Source: Isochrysis galbana (Eukaryota > Haptophyta > Isochrysidales > Isochrysidaceae). From it: a stretch of DNA of 64,000 nucleotides. The stretch is taken from NCBI GenBank assembly GCA_018136815.1, contig CM030932.1, forward strand, positions 3,336,614-3,400,613. Direction: 5' to 3'. This document shows, in pieces, positions 39,415 through 48,904 of this stretch (within the stretch, counting starts at the first letter, position 1; each line of letters begins with the position of its first letter). A program made the translations under genes and the position numbers. The notes below the pieces were generated by a model that made no database searches, had not been told where the DNA came from, and saw only the letters and a program-made list of their open reading frames with translations.

Positions 39415-40545
39415 TCAACTTTTATTCCAGGTGCCAAGACCTCGCCGTTTTCCACGCCCGCGTCCTCGACCTCCCCGTTTGCCTGCTCGGTAATTCCGAG
39501 CGCCAGTATTCAGGTATATGGCTGGCGCTCCGCCCGTGTTGGGTTCACATGTTCCCCAATGAGGGATCACAGCCCCTTCCCTAATCATTTGCATCAACGC
39601 AAGGGCCTGCGCCGAGAAGTTGTGAAAGCCTCCAGTCGCCCCTTTGTCGTCCAGGAACTTTTGCTGGTCCGCAAGCCCGCTAAATCGGCCTGATCGACCA
39701 GTCTGGGCCTCAGGCATGCACTCATAGTAGTGGTAGCACTGACGTCCGCAAGTGCCATTTCCAAAGCCATACAAGTGAACCTCCCCACACATCTTTCGTG
39801 CAAAGGCAAGTGCACTCATGCCCGTAGACGGGGTCTTCTGCCCTTGCACGGACTTGAAGTAGCGTGCGTCAAGCTCTGCGAGCATTTCCGGGTTGATTAG
39901 GTACGACGCGCTCTCAAGGTGCGCAAAATTCTGCTCGAGGCGCTCGAGGCGGCAGCGTCCCATTGTCGTGCCAGGGGTGTGGCACACCACAGCAAGCAGC
40001 GGATCCTGTGGTATGCCGCTCATATTTCGATGTGTTCCATGTCCCCAGGGCGGCGCGAGCCACAATCGTGAATAATGATCCAGGTAGCCGTATCCCTCCA
40101 TGGTGATGACCCGCCACGTGGTTCGCTCACCAATGTCTGCAATCCACGTTGGCGTGTGGAAGTGTGGTGCTTGTGGCTTGCTGTGCGCCAGGCGCCCGTC
40201 AGGAGCGAGGTTGATCCTGATCACCGCGTCGTGCGAGTCGATCTGTGTGCCATACCGCGCGCCGAGCAGGTTACCGCTCGCACCCACCACCGCGCACGAG
40301 CGGTAGAAGCAGCGTGCTGGGTCGCGCAGCCTGCGCAACATCGCGATGGCTCCCGGCTGCCCACAGAGCGGCTTGAAGCCATAGGGCGGATTGCGCGCAC
40401 AGAGGCGTGACTCGTTGGCGTGCTGGACCAGTGCCGCCACGCCCGACGACACGGAGCCGCAGATCCCGCGCGGAGGCAGGTGGTGGCAGTTGCCGCTCGA
40501 GTCCTCGAAGTGGCACGGTGGCGGCATCGCGCCGGCGCTCCACAT
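39415..40545 (-). CDS. GT29 sialyltransferase-like protein
   Basis: A 376-residue frame. Sialylmotif L spans about 79-117 (CFYRSCAVVGASGNLLG, then YGTQIDSHDAVIRINLAPDG). Motif S is at 239-262 (PSTGMSALAFARKMCGEVHL, YGFG). Motif III is CYHYYE at 270-275. Motif VS has the expected His at 308 (HNFSAQ), but the usual Glu five residues on is Gln. GT29 enzymes transfer sialic acid from CMP-sialic acid in the Golgi lumen. No N-terminal membrane anchor is present, so an upstream exon may be missing, or the protein is secreted or soluble. The C-terminus is a Gly/Arg-rich tail (GKRGGRGRGRGKRRG). The start used is MWSAGAMPPP. The substrate may be KDN or a related sugar instead of Neu5Ac. Confidence 0.8.
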   Translation of the reverse strand: MWSAGAMPPPCHFEDSSGNCHHLPPRGICGSVSSGVAALVQHANESRLCARNPPYGFKPLCGQPGAIAMLRRLRDPARCFYRSCAVVGASGNLLGARYGTQIDSHDAVIRINLAPDGRLAHSKPQAPHFHTPTWIADIGERTTWRVITMEGYGYLDHYSRLWLAPPWGHGTHRNMSGIPQDPLLAVVCHTPGTTMGRCRLERLEQNFAHLESASYLINPEMLAELDARYFKSVQGQKTPSTGMSALAFARKMCGEVHLYGFGNGTCGRQCYHYYECMPEAQTGRSGRFSGLADQQKFLDDKGATGGFHNFSAQALALMQMIREGAVIPHWGTCEPNTGGAPAIYLNTGARNYRAGKRGGRGRGRGKRRGLGTWNKS

Positions 40546-41239
40546 AGACTCTCTTCTTTGTCTGCCTTCTCGGGTCTTGGCGTGGCTAAGTGCTTAGCGC
40601 GACAATAGTACTAGTAGTACTACTAGTAGATGATGTAGGTCGACCCTGTTTGTCTTGTGAAAGAAAGTTAAAAGGGGGGAGCAGATCAACCGGGGGGGGG
40701 GGGGGGGGGGGCGGACCATATCTAAGCCTTTCACCTCTACTCCCCTTGTAGTGCACGGGGGGAGCCGCCTGATGGCGGGGGGAGAAGGGCCGGAGGAGTA
40801 GTAGGTAGTAGGGGTGTAGAAATAGAAAGTTTTTGCTACTTGAAAGTATAGTGGATCCATAGTCCATAGTCCATAGCCGCGTGTGCGGTGTTAATGGTAA
40901 TGGTAATATTGTACAGTTTTTACGAAACGATACATTTTCGATAGCGACGCCAAGTATTCAATCATAATGCCGATATGTTCACGTAATACTTTATCAGCCG
41001 AGAACGAGACTTTCTCGGCCGAAAATCACTTCGCTTTTTCTTCATGTTTTGAGTGCAATATTTCTCGTGAAAGCCCTTTCCCCCATGAGCCACCGTACAA
41101 AACAGCTGTGGTGCAGCACCTATTTCGGCGCTTCGGCCCGGCAGTAAGGGTAAGGAGTTGAGGAATGAACGAGCAAATGAATGCTGAATTGACATGCTGG
41201 CGAAGGTCGCGGCTCGCAACCCCACCAACTCCCACTACA
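40546..41239. other. intergenic with Rep-G copy 2
   Basis: A tactagtagtacta microsatellite lies at 40606-40630. Rep-G copy 2 is at 40670-40790 with a G-run of about 20. The rest has no recognised gene; the frame at 40967-41161 shows no family signature. This region separates GT29 (reading away) from the 3' end of lycopene cyclase. Confidence 0.5.
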
Positions 41240-43112
41240 TTATTGACTTGTTTCTGCTAGCAAAGCCACCTGCGGACTTGGCGCCGACTCCTTCGCCTCG
41301 GTGACGCGCAGCATTTCCATTGCCTCGCGCTTTGCTTCCAGGTCGCCCTCGACATACACGGCCGCGGCGCGCTCGCGGCGCTGTGCGGGCAGCAGGCTAA
41401 CCTCGTCACCACGACCTAGCTCGAAGACGGGAGTAAAGATGCAACGAAGCAACGCGGGACCATACTCAACGGTGAAGAGCACTGCATAGTACATGAGCGA
41501 GAGAGCCACCTGTGGTGGGAAGCGCATAAAAATGGAGAGCCCAAAGATAAGCCGCCGATCCCATTCCTCGTGCTTCTCGTTGCCGGGGAGCGTTGTCCAG
41601 CCTGCAAGGAAGCCGCTCCATACGGGCTGCTCGAGCTTGAAGAAGGCATCGAAGAAGCCACGAAGGTTGTCAACGGGCTGACGAAGTAAAAATTCTCCAC
41701 CAAAGACCTGGAAGTCGCGCTGCAGCCGCAAGCAGCGCGGCCAGAGTGCAGCATGTGCGGCGGCGGCGGCGGCGTCAGGATTGAAGGCGTCTCCCTTGCG
41801 GAGCTCGGCGGTGATAGCCTCCGAGAGAATCGTTGAGGAGGCAAGTAGCCGGCAAAGCTGATACCCGGTGGACGGATGCACCGTGTTTGCTGCGCCACCC
41901 ACCGGAATCACACGTTGCGTCGGGTCCGGAAGAGCCCCACCCATCGGGATGTAGCAGTATTCCTCCTCAGCGATGCTTCCATCGACAATCTCAATGCCCA
42001 AATGCTCTAACCGGCGCAAGCAGCGGCGCTTAAGCTCTGCGAAACTGAGCCGACGCTCGTTGCGTCCCACCAGGGATGTCTCCTCGAAAAAGATCCGACA
42101 AGTGCCGTCCGCTTGTTTGCCCTGCAGGCCAGGCGCCGCGGTACCAGACAGGGGTGAGTCGAGAGTACACACGCGATGGCACTGACAAGTCGCCCTGTCG
42201 TGCATCTTTGAAGGACAACACATGTTGGGCGATGCCCAGTGCACGGAGGGCACTTGCGGCGAGGCGGATGCGCACCTGTGGCATGGCATACATGAATGAG
42301 GGTCGGTCGACGGCGTCTGCCTCCCACTTCAGGTCATTGGCAAAGTGGTCCGTCCGGTAATCAAAAAGTGTCATCGCGTCCCCTTGGTACGGATCATGGC
42401 CCACGCAGTCACAGCGGAATCCATAGGCGATTTGGTAGCCGGGCGAAAGCTCCTTCCAGAGCCCCGACGCCCCGGCCGTCTCGCGAAGCGTGATGCGGCT
42501 CTCAAAACCGGTGGCGTCCACCACGAGCTTGGCGCGCAGCTTGCTGCCATCAGAGAGGGTCAGACTCGAGCCGGTCGCGTCGTGAGCTAGCGCATCTGAG
42601 TCGAAGAGGTTGGGCGACGTCAGGCGCGCGTCGAGCGATGCCGTATAACGCTTGACGTCCGCGGCGTCGATCATCTCATTCAGCAGCGACTTGAGCGCGA
42701 CGCGATCGACTTGAAGGTAGGGCACGTCGAGGCGCGTCTGCTGTTCGGTCGGCATACCGTGCGAGCCCCCAAAGTAGCAGTCCGTCACGGCCCACTCCTT
42801 GTGTATACACTGCGTCATGAGCTGTGGGAGGCGAAGGGATTCGCTCAGGCTCTGCCACTCCGCGCGCCATGCGCCGTAGTTGTTGGGCCATGGCCGGGTG
42901 GGGTACGGGTCGATGAGAGCGACGGAGTGCGCCTCACGGCTGAGCAGAGCGGCCATCACATGGCCTGCGGGCCCGCCGCCGACGACGGCGACGTCGACGG
43001 ACACGGAGAGGCGCGGTGCGCCGCCCAGCCGCCAACCTACCCGCGACGAGGGCGCGCCCACCAGAGCGTGAGAGAGCGCCGCGAGGCTCAGCAGCGCCAC
43101 CACCTCCCGCAT
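41240..43112 (-). CDS. LCYB: lycopene beta-cyclase family, two exons
   Basis: Exon 1 is 42276-43112 and exon 2 is 41240-42121. A 154-nt intron (CAG/GTGCGC to CCTGCAG/GGC) is removed in phase 0, giving 572 residues. The N-terminus (MREVVALLSLAALSHAL) looks like the signal part of a bipartite plastid leader. The FAD-binding motif VAVVGGGPAG is at 41-50 and WPNNYG at 75-80. After the splice, RIFFEETSLV (about 289-298) is the conserved cyclase signature and SFAELKRRCL follows. GGAANTVHPSTGYQL lies in the second half. The enzyme closes beta rings on lycopene in plastid carotenoid synthesis. Lycopene epsilon-cyclase is a close relative; the EETSLV box does not discriminate, so beta is the likelier call. 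Confidence 0.88.
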
Positions 43113-43206
43113 CTCCCACCACGCGCTCTATCCGACTCTCTCGCTCCATCTGACTCTCTCTGTCTGAGTTGAGTTCTATTGTAGACGTGTCAGTTCTACT
43201 GCCGGT
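43113..43206. other. cyclase leader / edge of copia element
   Basis: A short stretch between the cyclase start and the copia frame. It contains ctctctct phrases and no clear LTR. Confidence 0.4.
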
Positions 43207-46200
43207 GTGGCAACGTCGTCGATTACCCCGTCGCTAGAGTGCGCTAGCCGATCGATGTTACCTCTCGTCTACACAACGTTGCTATCTATCACTGGGCCCC
43301 CTTGGTATGGGGCCAAACATGGTACCCCCGCCGAGAGGGATTCGCCCCTCTTCCTCGCGCGACTGAGCGCACGCCCTCTGAGTCTCTTCACCCAACACAA
43401 GGTTGGACCAAACATTGACACCGAACAACTTTTCAAGTCAAATGGGTTGTTCGAATCCCCGAACCCGCTCAAGGGAGCGGATGCTGGGTGCCACGCCTCG
43501 CAGTGGGCCCAGCGAGCACTGTCACCGCCGACGCGCAGCTGGCACGTCGAATTCTCTGAACATCTGAAGCTCATCACCATCCCAGAACATTCTCTGGTTG
43601 ACGGTGATCTCCCACAGCAATTTCAGTGGTATTTATACCACTTCGACCCATCTCTAGAGTTCTTCGAAGCCGCGGCATGCTGGTATCGTCGTCTGATGAC
43701 AGCAGGCACCGCCGAAGGTATGTGGATCGAATCTCATCGTAGCAAGAGGAACTGCACTACTCTTTTGGTGAACACTCCAACCTTTTGGACACATGAAAAC
43801 TTCACCAAGAACAAGAACCCAGGAAGGCGCTGCAGATTTGAGCTGCAGCATGGTAGCCATGCCCGTTACAACCACGGCGCCTCACTGCTCTCTGACACCT
43901 CTGACCCTTTTGATGCATCATCCCAACAAGTTCGCATCGATCATGCATTCATGATGGCTGAAGACAGTCTGGAAGATTATGACTCTCGAAAATTTCGCTG
44001 TCATCCCTTCGATGGCACCCCCGGACGTCCGTTCGAACTGTTTTGTCGTGACTTTGGCAATGCATTCTCAAGGGACTACATCGGAGATTCTGATCTCACC
44101 ACTTGTATGTTGGGATTGGATGTTGGGGGATACATTGAACAAGACCCTAACTCCGATCGATCGATATTCGGAGGTGTGCCCATGTACCAATTCTACAATG
44201 CTGACGGCACGGTAAGATCAGCCGCTCGACAACAACTCACTGATCACATCAAAAGAAAACGGATTCTCTTCTCTTACTTGGTGGAGCACATCTCGAACAC
44301 CGATCTCAGAGAGATGCTCACCTCCCAAGCACCACACGACGGAGCCAAAGCGTACCAACTCCTGTACCAACAATGCCACCAAGAAGTTGATGATCTCACC
44401 CTGATGGAGCACGATACCAAGTGGGATAACGTGACACTCCTTACGATAGGGATCAACGAACATTCCATTTCAAACCTCATCACCCACCTTCATAGCCTGA
44501 ATGCAAAGCGACCCTCCAATAAGCAAAAATCAAAAGACCAACTCGTTATCAAGGTACTCTCTTGCATCACATCGGATATTTCTGAATCTTTGGCTCACTC
44601 TTGCCAAGAAGAGATAGCTGCATCACCCCTCAAGCGTAAGTATTGGACTAACAATGAGCGAGACATAATTAAGCTTAAGGCAGACCTACAGCCACTCTGG
44701 CGCATTAAGTTCAACACCGGAGCCATTTCAACTCCTAAAGAAGGTGGAAGGCGCGCTACTGGGGGAGGAGTCCGTCCGGATGCTTCATTCGCCAAAGAAT
44801 CAGCTCTTGTGGCCAAATCCGCTGATGGGCTGCCCAGCCGCCCTCAAAGAGCTGTGCTTAGCGCATCTCAAGCGCTAAAATCGGCTAGATGTTATCGCTG
44901 TCAAGGATCTGGTCATCAAGCTAATGTTTGTCCGACCCCTGCGGATCACTCAGTCACGATACAAGATTGGATAAGCGCTCTACAATCTCATACTTCCCGC
45001 ACCAAAAATGGCCGTGGAAAAGGCAAAACCAACGGTTATGCTAAGGGTGGTAGAGGACGCGGTGGCTCTGCATACGTGTTGTGCGATGAAAGTGATGAGC
45101 AACACGCTACTGACGAAGCACCTCGCCGCAAGGATAAATCCAATCCATCGCGCCTAGAGACGGCAAATTTCACAGCTGATGAAGAATGGCGTGACATTGT
45201 TGACGATACCGCGTTTTGCATATCTGTTGATGACCTATCATTCGCCTCGTTAACCCTCGAACCCCTGCTCCTTGGTTTCTGGAGCTGGTTGCTTAACATT
45301 TGGACCGCCGTTATGCTGTTTCTCTTTCCCCGTGAGATTCAAGGGAATATGCATTCCCAAGATACGGCCCTCCTATCTCAATCGCCATCAGCGAAGCCAC
45401 TTTCTTTCATTATTGATTGTGGAGCCACCAAACACTGCATAGCCAATGAATCTGAGCTCGACCGTGTCACCGATGATGACCCTGGTACCTTCATAGTGAT
45501 CGGCGATGGACGCCGCGTCCCAGTCTCGAAGATTGGAGACATGACAATCGTTATCAGTGCCAGGCTCCAGCTCAACGACGGCAGCTATGTGCATAGGCGT
45601 GTACCTGTCCGATTGACAGGAGTGCGAGTTGTCCCCGGCTTAGCAGCTAGGCTCTTTAGCTGCCGTGCTGGCTATGAAATGGACAACATCTCTACTTTCC
45701 TCAACGATGAATGCTACCTAAAACTGCCAGGTGGTGAACGCGTTCCAATGGCTGCCTCAGGACACCACTACGTTCTAAATTTTGACACGGCACTTTCCGC
45801 TACTGTTTTACCTGTTGATGATGAGAAAGACACCTCCGCCTCCACAGCTCTTTGGCATGCTAGGCTAGGTCACTTCAATGTGCATCGCGTTCGCGCGGCG
45901 ATGGCGTCCAGAGGAATCAAGAATGCTCATGCCACCTCTCACAAGTTGGCATGCAAAGCCTGCTCCCTTAATCAGCGCCGCTCTCCACACAAAGCAATAC
46001 CCCCTCAGAAGCGCACCTTCACCCATTTCGGCCAGCGCGTCGTGTCTGACACCTGCGGTCCGTTCCCTCCGTCTCCGTCGAATCTGCGTTTCGCGATCGT
46101 GTTTGTGGACATGTACTCACGCCTCTCCGCCGTTTACTTTCTAAAATCGAAATCTGCCGCCGATGTTCTCATTGCTGCACAAACATATGTCGGGGACTTC

Positions 46201-48150
46201 TCCTACCTTCTCACCAAAACGGCAATCAATGGCGTCGTTGATCAATGGCACACTGATAATGGCACAGAGTTCACTGCATCAGCGCTTGACGCGTTTTGCT
46301 CTGAGCTCGGCATTCGTCGATCCTTTTCAATCGCAGACTGCCCCCAGACAAATGGAGTTGCCGAAAGGGCGTGGGGAGTCTTGCTGCGCAGCGTACGCGT
46401 GATGCTCGCTCATGCAGGGAGTGACGTCTTCTTTACGACACTCTGGCCTTTTTTGATGTCTCAAGCGGCCGCTGTCTCCAACTCCCTTCCCTCATTCGCG
46501 TTCTCTCCACCCCAAATTCCTTGGAGAATGGCTGATCCCTCGCGCCCCCCCACCCCCCTCACCAGATTTCGCGTAATGTTATGCGACTGTTACGTGAGTG
46601 TCAGCGAGCCCGGCTCCAAATTAGCCCCACGTCGCTGTCCGGCCGTGCACCTAGGGTGGGACTCACGCCGCCGAGGGTACTTCGTCTACTTACCCTCCCT
46701 GAAACGTATAACCACGGCCGTTGATGTTAGTTTTGACGAGTCCTCTTTCACCTCGTTCTCTGGCGTCACCCGACGCGCTCCGTCGGCACCCTCCGCCCCT
46801 ATCGTCCGCCGTTCCTCCGACTCCTCCTCGCTCCCTGTGCCATCCCGCCGTCTCTCTCTGCTCGAGCGCACTGTGCCGCCGCCTAAGCCTGCCTCTCCTG
46901 TCGTGCCGCCTCCACGCGCCTCTGCCATCATCCCTGTCTGCCCTCGTTCGCCCTCTTCGGTCGTGGGGGAGTCCTCCAAGTCTGTTGATCCACAGATCGC
47001 GCAAGCCCTCATGGCTGCCACTCCAGCAGGCCCCATCCCCGAGCCCCGGTCATTCAGCGAGGCTGTCAGCGACCCAGTCTACGGGGAAAAGTGGAGAGAG
47101 GCAATGCAGGAGGATGTGCAGGGCAAATATGAAATAAACAGAGCATGGAGGCTTGTGAAGGCCCATGAAATCCCAGCTGGACGCAAGCCCATGAAAGGAA
47201 AATGGGTGTACAAGGTCAAATACAACTCGGACGGATCTGTAGAGCGCTTCAAGGCGAGATGGGTTGCCTGCGGCTACAGCCAGGTCCCTGGTGTGGACTT
47301 CACTGAAACATTCTGCGGTACACTTCGGCACGAAAGCTCCAGAATATTCCTGGCCCTGGCCAATGAAGCTGATCATGATCTTCTAGAAGTTGATACAGTG
47401 AAAGCCTTTTCATCCGCGGACATGGATGGCAATCCGCTATACATAGTGCAACCTATCGGCTTTGAGGACCCTAACTTCGCCGCCTGCCTATTGCTTGCCC
47501 CACTTGAAGGAACCAAGCAAGCCGGATATCAATACATGCTCACAAATACAGCAACCTTAACCAAAGCAGGCTTCAAACAATCCAGCATCGAACCGAATTT
47601 CTTCAAACGATCATACGAGGATGGTTCCACTATCTATCTGGCACTATATGTTGACAACATGCTGATCCGATTCCCAAAGGGCAAGAAGGAATTAGTCGAT
47701 TCTTTCATCTCTCAATACTCGAAACGATTCAATGTGAGCATTGTGGGTGAACCATACCGATTTCTAGGCTTCGAAATTGATCGACACCGAGCCGATCGCC
47801 GCATGACCCTTCGTCAAACAAAGTACATAGAGGAGATTGCTGCAACATTCTTGAGCGAACGAACAACGAAGTCGTTCACCACCCCCATATGCTCTTCTAG
47901 GATTGATGAATTTCACAAGTTATCTGGGGCGAGCTCTGATCTTGACAGGTCTCGAATGCGGTCAAAATCCTATCTCCAACTTATGGGCTCATTGCTGTGG
48001 GTCACAATATCACGTCCCGATATCTCCTTCCATGTCTCCTTCCTTTGTCAATTCATGCAGGACCCATCACCTCAAAATTATGATGCTGCCTTAAGCATAC
48101 TCAGCTATCTACACCATACTAAGACCCTCGGATTGACTTATGACGGGGCG
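43207..48150 (+). mobile_element. Ty1/copia retrotransposon, 3' truncated
   Basis: The element has gag, protease, integrase and most of reverse transcriptase in the copia order, in one frame. RNase H is missing: after LSILSYLHHTKTLGLTYDG the sequence passes into an A-run and a tRNA-like SINE. I found no LTR pair, and no primer-binding site could be confirmed. It lies close upstream of the cyclase gene, on the opposite strand. Confidence 0.85.
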
Positions 48151-48372
48151 AAAAAAAGAACTGGCAAGGAAGCCGGCAGGAAGGCGGAGGAAGTGTCTTG
48201 GCAGGGCGACGGAGGGCAGATTATAACGGTAAAAGAAGAGCGGAGAGGAGGGGATGGGAGAAGGAGCGGGGCTCGAACTGCAGAGCGCGCTCCGTCCGGA
48301 CTCGAACTCGCTCCCCTGAGCAGAAGGTTGGTGGAGGCGGTGAGGCGGTGGCGGTGTCCGGCGGTGGGTTGA
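43255..48372 (+). CDS. copia Gag-Pol polyprotein
   Basis: About 1,705 codons from the first ATG. Along the frame (numbered from the open-frame start at 43207): a Gag-like N-terminal half; a CCHC knuckle CYRCQGSGHQANVC near 562; a protease with IIDCGATKHCIAN near 733 (DCG in place of the usual DSG); a GAG-pre-integrase LWHARLGHFN near 882; an integrase core with DTCGPF near 948, DNGTEF near 1014 and NGVAERAW near 1048 (D, D, E positions kept); and reverse transcriptase with KGKWVYKVKYNSDG near 1331 and LEVDTVKAF near 1393. The box usually YVDD reads YVDN near 1481, so the second catalytic Asp is replaced. RNase H is absent. The last 60 codons are foreign SINE sequence. The frame is otherwise free of stops, so it is recent. 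Confidence 0.85.
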   Translation: MLPLVYTTLLSITGPPWYGAKHGTPAERDSPLFLARLSARPLSLFTQHKVGPNIDTEQLFKSNGLFESPNPLKGADAGCHASQWAQRALSPPTRSWHVEFSEHLKLITIPEHSLVDGDLPQQFQWYLYHFDPSLEFFEAAACWYRRLMTAGTAEGMWIESHRSKRNCTTLLVNTPTFWTHENFTKNKNPGRRCRFELQHGSHARYNHGASLLSDTSDPFDASSQQVRIDHAFMMAEDSLEDYDSRKFRCHPFDGTPGRPFELFCRDFGNAFSRDYIGDSDLTTCMLGLDVGGYIEQDPNSDRSIFGGVPMYQFYNADGTVRSAARQQLTDHIKRKRILFSYLVEHISNTDLREMLTSQAPHDGAKAYQLLYQQCHQEVDDLTLMEHDTKWDNVTLLTIGINEHSISNLITHLHSLNAKRPSNKQKSKDQLVIKVLSCITSDISESLAHSCQEEIAASPLKRKYWTNNERDIIKLKADLQPLWRIKFNTGAISTPKEGGRRATGGGVRPDASFAKESALVAKSADGLPSRPQRAVLSASQALKSARCYRCQGSGHQANVCPTPADHSVTIQDWISALQSHTSRTKNGRGKGKTNGYAKGGRGRGGSAYVLCDESDEQHATDEAPRRKDKSNPSRLETANFTADEEWRDIVDDTAFCISVDDLSFASLTLEPLLLGFWSWLLNIWTAVMLFLFPREIQGNMHSQDTALLSQSPSAKPLSFIIDCGATKHCIANESELDRVTDDDPGTFIVIGDGRRVPVSKIGDMTIVISARLQLNDGSYVHRRVPVRLTGVRVVPGLAARLFSCRAGYEMDNISTFLNDECYLKLPGGERVPMAASGHHYVLNFDTALSATVLPVDDEKDTSASTALWHARLGHFNVHRVRAAMASRGIKNAHATSHKLACKACSLNQRRSPHKAIPPQKRTFTHFGQRVVSDTCGPFPPSPSNLRFAIVFVDMYSRLSAVYFLKSKSAADVLIAAQTYVGDFSYLLTKTAINGVVDQWHTDNGTEFTASALDAFCSELGIRRSFSIADCPQTNGVAERAWGVLLRSVRVMLAHAGSDVFFTTLWPFLMSQAAAVSNSLPSFAFSPPQIPWRMADPSRPPTPLTRFRVMLCDCYVSVSEPGSKLAPRRCPAVHLGWDSRRRGYFVYLPSLKRITTAVDVSFDESSFTSFSGVTRRAPSAPSAPIVRRSSDSSSLPVPSRRLSLLERTVPPPKPASPVVPPPRASAIIPVCPRSPSSVVGESSKSVDPQIAQALMAATPAGPIPEPRSFSEAVSDPVYGEKWREAMQEDVQGKYEINRAWRLVKAHEIPAGRKPMKGKWVYKVKYNSDGSVERFKARWVACGYSQVPGVDFTETFCGTLRHESSRIFLALANEADHDLLEVDTVKAFSSADMDGNPLYIVQPIGFEDPNFAACLLLAPLEGTKQAGYQYMLTNTATLTKAGFKQSSIEPNFFKRSYEDGSTIYLALYVDNMLIRFPKGKKELVDSFISQYSKRFNVSIVGEPYRFLGFEIDRHRADRRMTLRQTKYIEEIAATFLSERTTKSFTTPICSSRIDEFHKLSGASSDLDRSRMRSKSYLQLMGSLLWVTISRPDISFHVSFLCQFMQDPSPQNYDAALSILSYLHHTKTLGLTYDGAKKRTGKEAGRKAEEVSWQGDGGQIITVKEERRGGDGRRSGARTAERAPSGLELAPLSRRLVEAVRRWRCPAVG

Positions 48373-48405
48373 ACCACTATGCCACGCGAAAGTGGACGTA
48401 GCCAT
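48155..48405 (-). repeat. tRNA-like SINE
   Basis: On the minus strand a polymerase III type promoter is visible. The A box is TGGCATAGTGG (48374-48384) and the B box AGTTCGAGTCC is near 48300. A second B-like box, AGTTCGAGCCC, is near 48264. The spacing and the extra arm resemble a Leu/Ser-type tRNA. A body of about 110 bp follows and ends at a T-rich/A-rich junction near 48150 within the copia frame. Its insertion, or a linked rearrangement, removed the RNase H region. Confidence 0.55.
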
Positions 48406-48904
48406 ACATAGGGGCAGTGGGGAAGGCTGAGAAACATCCTATATACTCAGGGTTTTTCTCTTCTTTCTTTCACTCTTCTTCTTTCTTCCTTCCTCTGTCA
48501 TTGTCACAGAGGCTCTGTCTCTGTCACAGAGGCTCTGTCTCTGTTCTTTTTACTATTATTTACTGTACGTTACTAGTAGTAGTAGTAGTATTCCTTTTTG
48601 CTTCTGAGACATCGCGAATGCGACACTCGGGCGCTCACGAGGGGACGCGACTGCACTTGCCGGGCCAGCAGGGCGATCTTGCTACCTGGCCTATTCTATG
48701 GGCATCGCCCCATCACATGAGCTACGATTTGATGTGGAAAGTGGCATTGGTATTGATGGCTCACGGCCTGCGAATGCCGATATAAAGGACAAGGTCAAAG
48801 GCTTCAAGGTTCACAGGTTCCTCCCATACGCAAGCTCCCTTGTCCACACTAGTCCAGATGTCAATACGCAGCACGACTCACGCACCACTGGACAAGCGAT
48901 ATAG
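48406..48904. other. intergenic, no gene recognised
   Basis: A 20-bp tandem duplication (gtcacagaggctctgtctct, twice) lies near 48500-48540 and a gta microsatellite at 48570-48590. The frame at 48698-48904 is natural-looking but unassigned. Confidence 0.45.

Noticed and set aside
43207..48372. LTR pair and primer-binding site for the copia element
   Set aside because: No matching direct repeats flank the frame; a tggtat phrase at 43303 resembles a primer site but lies within the open frame and diverges after six bases.
48155..48405. Functional tRNA gene
   Set aside because: A and B boxes are present, but arms do not pair as a full cloverleaf, a second B-like box follows, and it is fused to other sequence, so a SINE is likelier.
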